Assembly (NCBI GenBank): GCA_002796995.1
Contig: PEKW01000013.1
Span: 1 to 37,243, forward strand
Source: Rhizobium sp.
GTDB lineage: Bacteria; Pseudomonadota; Alphaproteobacteria; Rhizobiales; Rhizobiaceae
Direction of reading: 5' to 3'
Length of the DNA stretch: 37,243 bases
Every line of letters begins with the position of its first letter. Position 1 is the stretch's first letter. Of this stretch, positions 15,363 to 22,714 are shown piece by piece. The notes under the pieces are model-generated. The model had not been told where the DNA came from. It did no database searches and saw only the letters and a list, made by a program, of their open reading frames with translations. Both the position numbers and the translations under genes were made by a program.

Positions 15363-15875
15363 ATGGGAATACAGGCAGAAGTTGGGGACGTGTTCCTCGT
15401 TCCGCTCGACGGCAAGGGCTGGGCGCTTGGCCAGCTTGTCAGCGCCTGGAACCATGAACTTTATGTAGCGGTCTTCGGCCATAAAGTGGAAACACGGGAT
15501 GTGAACCCTCACTGTGTCGTCGATCAGGAGCCAGTCTTTCTGGCGCTCACTCTCGATGCCAAATTGTTCCACGGCGATTGGCCGATCCTTGGCAATGTGC
15601 GGGAAAATCTGGCGAGCTTTCCGCAACCGGCATTCAAGGTGCGGCGGTCGGGCGTGTTGCATATCGAATCGCGGGATCGCACCGTCAGTCGGCCGGCGTC
15701 TCCGGCGGAGGCTGAGATACTGCGATACCGTAGCGTGTCGTCCCCGGCGGTGATCGAAAAGGCCATCCAAGCACATTTCGGCATTGGTGAATGGAGCCCG
15801 CACTACGACGACTTCCCTGCCGCCTATGCGTTCGAATCTGCCCGACTGCTGGTTGCTTTAGGGAAAACAAGATGA
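15363..15875 (+). CDS. Imm26-like immunity protein (orphan)
   Basis: The 170-residue product opens MGIQAEVGDVFLVPLDGKGW and continues ALGQLVSAW. This resembles the N-terminal signature of immunity protein 26 (GDVF-x-PL-x-G-x-ALGQV), a family that neutralises polymorphic or contact-dependent toxins. No signal peptide or membrane segment is seen, so it should act in the cytoplasm. AGGAGA lies 11 bases before the ATG. No toxin gene is adjacent. It is the only gene between the two copies of the rplQ end, so it probably arrived as cargo. Family assignment is from motif recognition only. Confidence 0.6.
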   Translation: MGIQAEVGDVFLVPLDGKGWALGQLVSAWNHELYVAVFGHKVETRDVNPHCVVDQEPVFLALTLDAKLFHGDWPILGNVRENLASFPQPAFKVRRSGVLHIESRDRTVSRPASPAEAEILRYRSVSSPAVIEKAIQAHFGIGEWSPHYDDFPAAYAFESARLLVALGKTR

Positions 15876-15953
15876 AAGGAGTGGCTCCCCCTGCGGGGTA
15901 AGCTGTTGTCTGCGCACCGTTCTAGCGAGACAAGCGTCGCCGTCATGGAGGAA

Positions 15954-15986
15954 GTCTGCGCCGAAGCCGAAGCCGAAGCAGCGTAA
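15954..15986 (+). pseudogene. Remnant of an rplQ 3' end
   Basis: In frame, these bases read VCAEAEAEAA and a TAA stop, against VAAEAEAEAA and TAA in the intact gene. No start or body of L17 precedes them, so it is a gene fragment. It could be the end of the ancestral rplQ left behind when incoming DNA supplied a new 3' end. An ATG at 15945 would allow a 13-residue peptide, which is probably meaningless. Confidence 0.7.
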
Positions 15987-16018
15987 GGTTCTTCCCGCAA
16001 GGGAATGCGACTAAGAAG

Positions 16019-16045
16019 CCGGGTGAGCGATCACCCGGCTTTTTT
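16019..16045. terminator. Duplicated terminator, used from both sides
   Basis: CCGGGTGA (16019-16026) pairs with TCACCCGG (16031-16038), loop GCGA, followed by C and six T on the + strand. It would stop transcripts from the Imm26-like gene. On the opposite strand the same bases encode the last residues and stop of the DUF2809 gene, so the hairpin overlaps a coding end. Confidence 0.8.
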
Positions 16046-16462
16046 GCGTCTGTGGCGTTGCTGACGGGTCGTCAGAACGTGGTCGATCGCTGCGGCGACG
16101 GCGATCCCGGTCAGATAGGCGACGATGTTCCAGACGGAGAAGATTCGCCCGAGCAGCAGCGCCCCGGCGAGCGTCAGGCGGAATTCGTCGAGCCATGGCG
16201 TGTGGTAGAGCCTCAGAAGTTCGGCCGCGACCGCGACGACGACGGAACACAGCACCTGCAATCCGGGCCGCGCCGGCAGCGCCACGGTAACCAGCAGGTA
16301 GACCATCACGCCCCAGAGCAGAGATCCGCCGTATTTCACGAAACCATAGGGCAGGCCGGCTTCATAGCCGGTGAGACGCAGGGTGACGCCGATCACGATC
16401 ACCGCCATCGCGGCGGCAATTCGTTTCCATCGGTCTGGGGATATTGCCTTCATTTTGTCCAT
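16031..16462 (-). CDS. DUF2809 family membrane protein
   Basis: The 143-residue product has four or five hydrophobic helices and the DUF2809 hallmarks KYGGSLLWGVMVYLL and LYHTPWLDEFRLT, followed by GALLLGRIFSVWN. The function of the family is unknown. AAGGAG lies five bases before the ATG at 16462. The final residues RRKKAG and the TGA stop are encoded by the duplicated rplQ terminator, so its native C-terminus was probably replaced at the recombination junction. It diverges from the DUF817 gene across a 56-bp gap. Confidence 0.8.
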   Translation of the reverse strand: MDKMKAISPDRWKRIAAAMAVIVIGVTLRLTGYEAGLPYGFVKYGGSLLWGVMVYLLVTVALPARPGLQVLCSVVVAVAAELLRLYHTPWLDEFRLTLAGALLLGRIFSVWNIVAYLTGIAVAAAIDHVLTTRQQRHRRKKAG

Positions 16463-16518
16463 CCGCTCCTTCTAACTGGGGTATAGGGACAGGCAAGTGC
16501 GGAGCGAGTGGACCGACA

Positions 16519-17397
16519 ATGAGCATGACAACCTTGCCGATCCGGCGGCTCTCTGGGCTGGAGAGCCTCGACCGCGCGCTGATCGATTCGCGGCCGGCGC
16601 CCTCTCTTTCCGATTTCCGCCGTTTCGTCGTCGAGTTCCTGATGTTCGGCATCAAGGAGGCGCGGGCCTGTCTCTTTGCCGGTCTGTTCTTCGTGTCGAT
16701 CTTCGTCACCCCGCGCGAGGGGCTGTTCGGCATCCCGCGCTATGATCTCCTGCTGATCATCGCGATTGTCATACAGGTCTGGATGGTCTGGGCGAAGCTC
16801 GAAACGCTGGATGAATTGAAGGCGATCTGTCTCTTCCATGTCGTCGGCTTCGCGCTCGAAGTGTTCAAGACCTCCGGCGCGATCCAGTCCTGGTCCTATC
16901 CGGATTTCGCCTATACCAAGGTGCTGGGTGTGCCGCTTTTCTCCGGTTTCATGTATGCGGCGGTCGGCAGCTACATCATCCAGGCCTGGCGGTTGCTGCA
17001 TGTCCGGATCCGCCATCACCCGCCTTACTGGATGGCGGCGGCGGTCGCGCTCGCGATCTATGTGAACTTCTTCACCCATCATTTCATCGGCGACTACCGT
17101 TGGTACATTGCCGCCCTGGCGATCGGCCTCTACGCGCGGGCGACCGTGATCTTCCGGCCCTTGGACAGGGACAGGAAGATGCCGATGATCCTGTCGTTCA
17201 TCCTGATCGGTTTCTTCATCTGGCTGGCGGAGAATATCTCGACCTTCTTTGCGGTCTGGCACTATCCGAACCAGCTCGGCGCGTGGTCGACCGTGCACCT
17301 CGGCAAATGGAGCTCCTGGACGCTTCTGGTGATCATGACCTTCACCATCGTCGCCTCGCTGAAGCACATTCGCGAGAAGATCCACATTCCGCAGTAA
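16519..17397 (+). CDS. DUF817 family membrane protein
   Basis: The 292-residue product has about eight hydrophobic segments and the strongly conserved DUF817 blocks FGIKEARACLFAGLFF, GVPLFSGFMYAAVGSYI and YVNFFTHHFIGDYRW. FFIWLAENISTF lies near the end. The conserved histidine pair in FTHH is striking for a membrane protein of unknown role. The ATG at 16519 is preceded by a GGAG twelve bases away, so the ATG at 16525 is also possible. It is divergent from the DUF2809 gene. Confidence 0.85.
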   Translation: MSMTTLPIRRLSGLESLDRALIDSRPAPSLSDFRRFVVEFLMFGIKEARACLFAGLFFVSIFVTPREGLFGIPRYDLLLIIAIVIQVWMVWAKLETLDELKAICLFHVVGFALEVFKTSGAIQSWSYPDFAYTKVLGVPLFSGFMYAAVGSYIIQAWRLLHVRIRHHPPYWMAAAVALAIYVNFFTHHFIGDYRWYIAALAIGLYARATVIFRPLDRDRKMPMILSFILIGFFIWLAENISTFFAVWHYPNQLGAWSTVHLGKWSSWTLLVIMTFTIVASLKHIREKIHIPQ

Positions 17398-17428
17398 CGG
17401 GCGCTGCCTTTCCGGTCTTGCGCGGCGA

Positions 17429-18694
17429 TCAGCACGCGGCGCACTGTTCCGCACGCCGCGTCAGGAACGCCCGTTCGCTCTCATTGCCGCTGAGTTCCGC
17501 CGCCCGCTCGAAGCAGGTCCGCGCTTCCGCCCGCCGGCCGGCCCGCAGCAGGAAGTCTCCGCGCGCAGCCGCCATCGGTGCGTAGCCCTTGAGCGCCGGA
17601 TCGCCCTCCAGCGCGTCCAGCAGCGCCAGTCCCTTTTCCGGCCCGAACGCCATCGCATGGGCGACGGCCCGGTTGAGCGCCACCACGGGGGAGGGCAGGA
17701 CGGTGAGCAGCCGGTCGTAGAGCCCGGCGATCATCCGCCAGTCCGTGTCCTCGAAGCGCCGGGCGCGGGCGTGGCAGGCCGCCAGCGCCGCCTGCAGGGC
17801 GTAAGCGCCGTCTTCACCGCCGAGTGCACGAACGCGCTCCAGCGCCGCGAACCCCCGATGAATGAGCAACCGGTCCCAACGCGCCCGGTTCTGCGTCTCC
17901 AGCGTCAGCGGCACGCCGTCCGGGCCATTGCGGGCGATTAGACGCGACGACTGGATTTCCATGAGCGCCAGCAGCCCGTGCACTTCCGGATCGTCGGGGG
18001 CAAGACGCACGAGAATGCGGCCAAGGCGCATGGCCTCGGCGCAGAGTTGCGGGCGGATCGCGTCTTCGCCGGCGCTCGCCGCATAACCCTCGTTGAAGAT
18101 CAGGTAGACCACTTCCAGCACCGAGGCGAGACGCGCGTCGCGCTCGGCCCCGCGCGGCACCTCGTAGGCGATGCCGGCCCCGCCGAGGCTCTTCTTTGCT
18201 CGGACGATCCGCTGGGCGATCGTCGTCTCGCTCGACAGGAAGGCGCGGGCGATCTCGTCCGTCGTCAACCCGCCGATCAGCCTGAGCGTCAGCGCCACCC
18301 GTGCATCGGTCGAAAGCACCGGATGGCAGGCGGTGAAGATCAGGCTCAGGCGTTCGTCGCCGATGTCGTCGTCCATGCTCGCCTCGATCGCTTCGATCGT
18401 GCTGTCCTGTGCGAGTTCCAGATCGCGGCCGATTTCGTCATGCTTGCGTTCCATCATGCGGGCGCGGCGCAGCGCGTCGATGGCGCGTCGCTTGGCGGTC
18501 GCCATCAGCCAGGCGGCGGGATTGTCGGGAATGCCGCTCGTCGGCCAGCGGTCGAGCGCTACGACCAGCGCGTCCTGCGCCAGTTCCTCGGCCCGGCCGA
18601 CATCGCGCACGATCCGGGCGAGCCCGGCGATCAGCCGGGCCCGTTCCATGCGAAAGACGGTCTCCGCCGTCCGGTGCGCTTCGGATGTCTCCAT
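17429..18694 (-). CDS. ECF42-group RNA polymerase sigma factor
   Basis: The 421-residue product has sigma region 2 (about residues 10-80, RDVGRAEELAQDALVVALDR and PAAWLMATAKRRAIDALRR) and region 4 (about 100-170, GLTTDEIARAFLSSETTIAQ). A long helical C-terminal extension of the TPR-like type follows. That layout, with no anti-sigma gene and a DGPF gene nearby, is diagnostic of ECF42. The ATG at 18694 matches the family start; a TTG at 18730 would add 12 residues. It is the third gene of a three-gene operon whose promoter fits the ECF42 motif, implying autoregulation. In this group the extension is thought to control activity. Confidence 0.9.
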   Translation of the reverse strand: METSEAHRTAETVFRMERARLIAGLARIVRDVGRAEELAQDALVVALDRWPTSGIPDNPAAWLMATAKRRAIDALRRARMMERKHDEIGRDLELAQDSTIEAIEASMDDDIGDERLSLIFTACHPVLSTDARVALTLRLIGGLTTDEIARAFLSSETTIAQRIVRAKKSLGGAGIAYEVPRGAERDARLASVLEVVYLIFNEGYAASAGEDAIRPQLCAEAMRLGRILVRLAPDDPEVHGLLALMEIQSSRLIARNGPDGVPLTLETQNRARWDRLLIHRGFAALERVRALGGEDGAYALQAALAACHARARRFEDTDWRMIAGLYDRLLTVLPSPVVALNRAVAHAMAFGPEKGLALLDALEGDPALKGYAPMAAARGDFLLRAGRRAEARTCFERAAELSGNESERAFLTRRAEQCAAC

Positions 18695-18784
18695 GCGGCG
18701 GCAGTATGCGGGCTCGGCGGGTTCAGTCAACGGCCGGCGGTGACCGTGACCAGAGCCGCAATCCTGCCTGCCGCACGGATCCGT

Positions 18785-19207
18785 CTAGGCGTCCGGCGGT
18801 CCGCCGGCCGCAGCCGCCGGATCCATCCACAGGATCTCCCAGACATTGCCGTCCGGATCCTCGACCGAGCGGCCATACATGAAGCCGAGATCCTGGGCCG
18901 GGTTGGGGTCGGCGCTGCCGCCGGCGGCCACGGCTGCGCCGAGGACCGCATCGACGCTGTCGCGCGTCTCGACGCTGAGCGCCAGCAGCGCCTGGCTCCG
19001 GGCCCTGGCGTCGCCGATCGGCCGACTGGTGAACTGCCCGTAGCGCTCATGCGTCAGCAGCATCACGCCGATCGCCTCGGAGAACAGCAGGCACTTGGCC
19101 TGTGCGTCGGAGAACATCGGGTTCAGCGTGCCGCCGAGGCCTTCATAGAAGGCCTGCGACGCGGCAAGGTCGCGCACCGGCAGGTTGACGAAGATCATCC
19201 TGGTCAT
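18785..19207 (-). CDS. VOC (glyoxalase/PhnB-like) family protein
   Basis: The 140-residue product shows paired beta-alpha-beta-beta-beta modules: FVNLPVRDLAASQAFYEGLG at the N-terminus and SVEDPDGNVWEILWMDP at the C-terminus. The closing glutamate of WEILW is the usual metal ligand of this superfamily. Members include glyoxalases, dioxygenases and resistance proteins, so the substrate is open. AAGGAAACC precedes the ATG. It lies between the DGPF gene and the ECF42 sigma gene, and such proteins are frequent cargo of ECF42 modules. Confidence 0.85.
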   Translation of the reverse strand: MTRMIFVNLPVRDLAASQAFYEGLGGTLNPMFSDAQAKCLLFSEAIGVMLLTHERYGQFTSRPIGDARARSQALLALSVETRDSVDAVLGAAVAAGGSADPNPAQDLGFMYGRSVEDPDGNVWEILWMDPAAAAGGPPDA

Positions 19208-19233
19208 GACGGTTTCCTTCTGCCGAGCCGGGC

Positions 19234-19671
19234 TCAGCCGGCCTTGCCGTCGCGCGCCGCCAGCATCTCGCCGGCGCGGTCATGGCTTGCCTGTCCCTCG
19301 GGCGAGGCGATCTCGGCGAAATCCGCCATCTCGTAGAACGGTCGGATCTCGATTTCGCTCGGCCCGGGCATCGGATTGGGGCAGCGCTTGACCCATTCCA
19401 CCGCCTCGGCCATGTCCTTGACCTCCCAGATCCAGTAGCCGGCGACCAGTTCCCGCGTCTCGGCGAAGGGACCGTCGATCACCCGGCGGCTGGCGCCGTC
19501 GAACGCAACCCGCTTGCCGAGCTTGGACGGCTTCAAACCGTCGCCCGACAGCATGATGCCGGCATTGGCCAGCTCTTCGTTGAACTTGCCCATCGCCTCG
19601 AACAGTTCGGTCTTGGGCATGATGCCTTCTTCGCTGTCTTCCGTTGCCTTCACCATCACCATTACACGCAT
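19234..19671 (-). CDS. DGPF-domain (YCII-related) protein
   Basis: The 145-residue product has a ferredoxin-like YCII fold signature with VMVMVKATEDSEEG at the start. The namesake motif reads IDGPFAETRELVAGYWIW around residues 65-82. DGPF proteins are the constant partners of ECF42 sigma factors. Their biochemical role is unknown. GAGGAG is eight bases before the ATG. It is the first gene of the module, 26 bp ahead of the VOC gene, and is read from the promoter at 19725-19751. Confidence 0.9.
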   Translation of the reverse strand: MRVMVMVKATEDSEEGIMPKTELFEAMGKFNEELANAGIMLSGDGLKPSKLGKRVAFDGASRRVIDGPFAETRELVAGYWIWEVKDMAEAVEWVKRCPNPMPGPSEIEIRPFYEMADFAEIASPEGQASHDRAGEMLAARDGKAG

Positions 19672-19724
19672 TTCTCATTCTCCTCTTTTTTGAAACAGCG
19701 CTCCCAAGGGGTGCGTAATGTCAT

Positions 19725-19751
19725 GACGAACGGCCGCGGATGGATTCGACA
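19725..19751 (-). promoter_or_regulatory. ECF42-type promoter of the DGPF–VOC–sigma operon
   Basis: On the minus strand, TGTCGA (19751-19746) is followed after 17 bases by CGTC (19728-19725). The recalled target motif of ECF42 factors is TGTCGA at -35 and CGA/TC at -10, so both boxes match fully. The implied transcript start lies about 45 bases before the DGPF ATG. The sigma factor encoded downstream would therefore drive its own operon. Confidence 0.75.
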
Positions 19752-19888
19752 TCGCGCCGAACATTTTTCTTCACATAGCGCGTCCGGCCGCCATGACACC
19801 CCATGGCTCTGCCGGGCGCAAGGCTTGGCGCTTGATTTGCCCCTCGGGCGTGCTAGTCGATGAATCGGTCATCGGGGAAGGGAAGCAC

Positions 19889-21628
19889 ATGTCAGTCGAA
19901 TCCGGGGGAGCGCCGTTCGCCGCGCCCGCACGCCTGCTGATCGACGGGACGGCCGAAGGACCGCTGCTCTTTTCCGATACGGCGCTCAGCTTCTGGGGCG
20001 GGGTCGATCCCGAGACCGGCCTGGTGATCGATCAGGCGCATCCGCTGCATGGCCGCTGCCTCGAGGGCACTATCCTGGCGATCCCCGGCGGCCGCGGATC
20101 CTGCACCGGCAGCGCCGTGCTGATGCAGCTCATCCTCAACGGCAAGGCGCCGGCCGGCATGGTCTTTTCCCAGACTGAGGAGATCCTGACGCTCGGCGTC
20201 ATGGTCGCCGAGGAAATGTACGGCCGCTCGCTGCCGATCGCGGTGATCGCGCCGCAGGCTTTCGCCCGCCTCGAAGGGCTGGACAGGATTCGCATCGAGG
20301 CCGGTCTTGTGTCTGCGCCGGGCGCCAGCCACGGGCTGAACGACGCGACCCCGCCCGCCGGCTTGCCGAAACTCGTCTTGAGTGACAAGGACCAACACCT
20401 TCTGTCGGACGCCGTGCCGCAGGCGACGCGCACCGCCATGCGGATCGTCGTGCGCATGGCTGAACTGCTCGGCGCTGAGAGCCTGATCGACGTCTCCCAG
20501 GTCCATGTCGACGGCTGCATCTATACCGGTCCGGCGAGCCTCGATTTCGCCGAAAAGCTCGCAGACTGGGGCGGCAAGGTCGTCGTTCCGACATCGCTCA
20601 ATGCGATCTCCGCCGACCAGGCGCGCTGGCGCGAGCAGGGCACCGACCCGGCTCTGTCGATGGCGGCAAGCGCGCTGGCCGATGCCTATGTCCGCATGGG
20701 CGCCCGGCCGACCTTCACCTGCGCCCCGTACCAGCTGGAGGGTGCGCCGGCCGAAGGCGAGAACATCGCCTGGGCCGAATCGAACGCCGTCGTCTATGCC
20801 AACAGCGTGCTCGGCGCCCGCACGATGAAATACCCTGACTTCCTCGACATCTGCATCGCGCTCACCGGCCGGGCGCCCGAGGCCGGCTGTCATCTGGACG
20901 AGAACCGCAAGGCGCGGCTGGTGGTCGAGGTGGAGGCGATGGAGGGCCGCGAAGACAGCTTCTGGCCGCTGCTCGGCTATCGGGTTGGCACGCTGGCGCC
21001 GAACGCCATCCCCGCCGTCACAGGCCTGGAGCAGGCTCACCCGACGGCCGACGACCTCAAGGCCTTCGGCGCCGCCTTCGCCACGACCTCGGCCGCACCG
21101 ATGTTCCACATTGTCAGCGTCACGCCGGAGGCGCCGACGCTGTCCGCAGCGACGGGCGGCCAGGCGCTTCAGATCGTCAAAGTCAGCCGCAGCGACCTGG
21201 CCGCCGACTGGCAGCACTTCAACCCGACGATGGGTGAGACGATTGATCTCGTCGCGCTCGGCAATCCGCATTTCTCCTTCGACGAGTGTCAGGCGCTGGC
21301 CAATCTCTGTGCCGGCCGGACGAAGCATGCGGACGTGGCGCTAACCGTCACCCTGAGCCGTGCCACTTATGCCCGCATCGTCGAGGCCGGCATCGCCGCC
21401 GCCCTCGAGGCCTTCGGCACCACCTTCGTGCGAGACGCCTGCTGGTGCACGGTCATGCAGCCGATCGTCCCGCCGGCAGCCCGCACCATCCTCACCAATT
21501 CCGGCAAATACGCCCACTACGGCCCGGGGCTCAGCGGCAAGCAGGTCCGCTTCGCCGCCCTTGCCGATTGCGTCGCGGCGGCCGTGACGGGCCGCGCGCC
21601 TGCCGCCCCGCCGGCCTGGTTGGACTGA
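19889..21628 (+). CDS. Aconitase X, fused small and large domains
   Basis: The 579-residue protein joins a DUF126 swivel domain (about 1-145, with GGRGSCTGS at 67-75) to a DUF521 catalytic domain (about 160-579). The latter has VDGCIYTG with Cys210, CHLDENRKARLV and the C-terminal ILTNSGKYAHYGPG. Bacterial members of this fused type dehydrate cis-3-hydroxy-L-proline to pyrroline-2-carboxylate, using a metal centre held by cysteines and a glutamate. No other hydroxyproline gene is nearby, so the substrate is not certain. The ATG at 19889 follows GGGGAAGGGA. It diverges from the ECF42 operon. Confidence 0.85.
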   Translation: MSVESGGAPFAAPARLLIDGTAEGPLLFSDTALSFWGGVDPETGLVIDQAHPLHGRCLEGTILAIPGGRGSCTGSAVLMQLILNGKAPAGMVFSQTEEILTLGVMVAEEMYGRSLPIAVIAPQAFARLEGLDRIRIEAGLVSAPGASHGLNDATPPAGLPKLVLSDKDQHLLSDAVPQATRTAMRIVVRMAELLGAESLIDVSQVHVDGCIYTGPASLDFAEKLADWGGKVVVPTSLNAISADQARWREQGTDPALSMAASALADAYVRMGARPTFTCAPYQLEGAPAEGENIAWAESNAVVYANSVLGARTMKYPDFLDICIALTGRAPEAGCHLDENRKARLVVEVEAMEGREDSFWPLLGYRVGTLAPNAIPAVTGLEQAHPTADDLKAFGAAFATTSAAPMFHIVSVTPEAPTLSAATGGQALQIVKVSRSDLAADWQHFNPTMGETIDLVALGNPHFSFDECQALANLCAGRTKHADVALTVTLSRATYARIVEAGIAAALEAFGTTFVRDACWCTVMQPIVPPAARTILTNSGKYAHYGPGLSGKQVRFAALADCVAAAVTGRAPAAPPAWLD

Positions 21629-21929
21629 ACGGCACGCCGCGATCGGCGGCTTGGCGGTCGGTTTATCGTCAAGTAATCACGGACGTGCCTTGGCAACACG
21701 GCCCCGGACGTCTGGCGCCGGCATTGGATCTCCCTCTTCTCCCCAGCGGGGAGAAGTGCCGAGCGCATGCGAGGCGATGAGGGGGGCGAAGCCACCATCC
21801 TCTCAGCGAGAAGCCCCCTCATCCGGCGCTACGCGCCACCTTCTCCCCGCTGGGGAGAAGAGGGACGGCCACCGCTCGCCATGCAGTGTCTTTAGCTTCG
21901 GCTAGCGCAATAGCCCGGCAGGCGCCCGG
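21629..21929. other. Intergenic region between acnX and the secreted protein gene
   Basis: This 301-bp convergent gap holds no credible gene. Its centre is the RIME-type palindrome at 21731-21865, which probably ends both converging transcripts. The flanks (21629-21730 and 21866-21929) show nothing recognisable. Confidence 0.8.
21731..21865. repeat. RIME-type nested palindromic repeat
   Basis: The outer arms, 21731-21756 and 21840-21865, are perfect 26-bp inverted repeats. Each arm contains its own small palindrome TTCTCCCC/GGGGAGAA. Inside, GATGAGGGGG (21776-21785) pairs with CCCCCTCATC (21814-21823). The sequence resembles the Rhizobium-specific intergenic mosaic elements scattered in rhizobial genomes. 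It is not protein-coding, and related sequence recurs at 23450-23505. Confidence 0.85.
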
Positions 21930-22571
21930 CTATGGCTGCGCGTTGCAACTCGGATAGGGCGGCTCCTCGCCGGCGACGGCGTCGCAGAGGCGGATCGGCA
22001 GGAGCTGGGCGAGACGCGGTTTCCAGGTGTCGATGTCGTATTCCGGCCGGGCGGCCACGGGCGGGCCGCGCTCGGCCCATTGCACGGTGACATAGCCGAA
22101 GGCCGATTTGACGTAGACGATGACAGCGGTCTCGCTCCGCGCCTCCTTTCCCTCTTCGGACGGTGCGACCGTGCCGCAGCCGAGAAAGACCACCAGTCCG
22201 GTAAGACCATTGATCTCGGTCGCCCCGAACGAGGCTCCGGTGAAGGTCTCCGCACAGGCCTGCTGGAAATGTCCGGCCAGCACCTGGGCGGCGCCCTCCA
22301 GCATGTCGGCCTGTCCCTCGGCGTCCTTGATGCCCGTCATGGTGATCATCTGCGACCAGTCGTTGACGGTCTCGCCCGCCGGCACGGCTTCCTGGATATA
22401 GCCGTCCGTGCCGGCCTCCTCGTAAATCGGCTGAAAGCCCGCCGGCAGCTTGTAGGAGACGATCTGGCCGAATACCGGCGTCGTCATCGTCATGCCGCCT
22501 TCGGGGCGGGCCGGCAGCGCGGCCGCCAGGGAGGTCATCGCCAATAACAGAACCGCGACCTTCGCCTTCAT
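21930..22571 (-). CDS. Secreted protein of unknown function
   Basis: The 213-residue product begins with a clear Sec signal peptide (MKAKVAVLLLAMTSLAAALPA) and is otherwise soluble, so it should be periplasmic. Four cysteines (in QQACAET, FLGCGT, IRLCDA and YPSCNA) could form two disulfides. No family was recognised. The GGAG six bases before the ATG lies in the 3' arm of an 8-bp hairpin. The gene follows msrQ on the same strand after 143 bp, and a RIME lies behind its stop. Confidence 0.75.
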   Translation of the reverse strand: MKAKVAVLLLAMTSLAAALPARPEGGMTMTTPVFGQIVSYKLPAGFQPIYEEAGTDGYIQEAVPAGETVNDWSQMITMTGIKDAEGQADMLEGAAQVLAGHFQQACAETFTGASFGATEINGLTGLVVFLGCGTVAPSEEGKEARSETAVIVYVKSAFGYVTVQWAERGPPVAARPEYDIDTWKPRLAQLLPIRLCDAVAGEEPPYPSCNAQP

Positions 22572-22577
22572 GGACGT

Positions 22578-22621
22578 CTCCGCACGTGATTGCCGCCGGC
22601 ATTCCGGGGACTGGTGCGGAG
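22578..22621 (-). promoter_or_regulatory. Hairpin masking the ribosome binding site of the secreted-protein gene
   Basis: In the mRNA sense, CTCCGCAC (22621-22614) pairs perfectly with GTGCGGAG (22585-22578). An inner CCGG-AATG-CCGG hairpin sits in the loop. The second arm contains the GGAG Shine–Dalgarno sequence six bases before the start codon, so the folded form would block initiation. Similar geometry is used by thermosensors and ligand-controlled leaders; which applies, if any, is unknown. Confidence 0.45.
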
Positions 22622-22714
22622 TCTATCGCATGGATGGACCGCCTCTGTCGTGCCGCGGCCGCGATTGTGCTGACTTTGATTGGTACGGGCAGGGCGCCGC
22701 GGCGCGCGCGCCTG

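Larger units (their letters stand above)
15954..16045 (+). repeat. Direct repeat copy 2: rplQ 3' end plus terminator
   Basis: This is the second copy of the block described at 15114-15206. It has the same stop codon context, the same TTCCC/GGGAA mini-hairpin with a changed loop, and the same terminator stem with the same GCGA loop. A patchier similarity to rplQ (GACAAG, GCGTCGCCG) reaches back to about 15929. It closes the segment carrying the Imm26-like gene. Confidence 0.85.

Noticed and set aside
15945..15986. Mini open frame of 13 codons ending in the rplQ tail remnant
   Set aside because: It has no ribosome binding site and is better explained as a fragment of duplicated rplQ.
21731..21865. 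RIME palindrome read as a CRISPR array or insertion sequence
   Set aside because: There are no regularly spaced repeats with spacers and no transposase; the nested palindrome fits an intergenic mosaic element.
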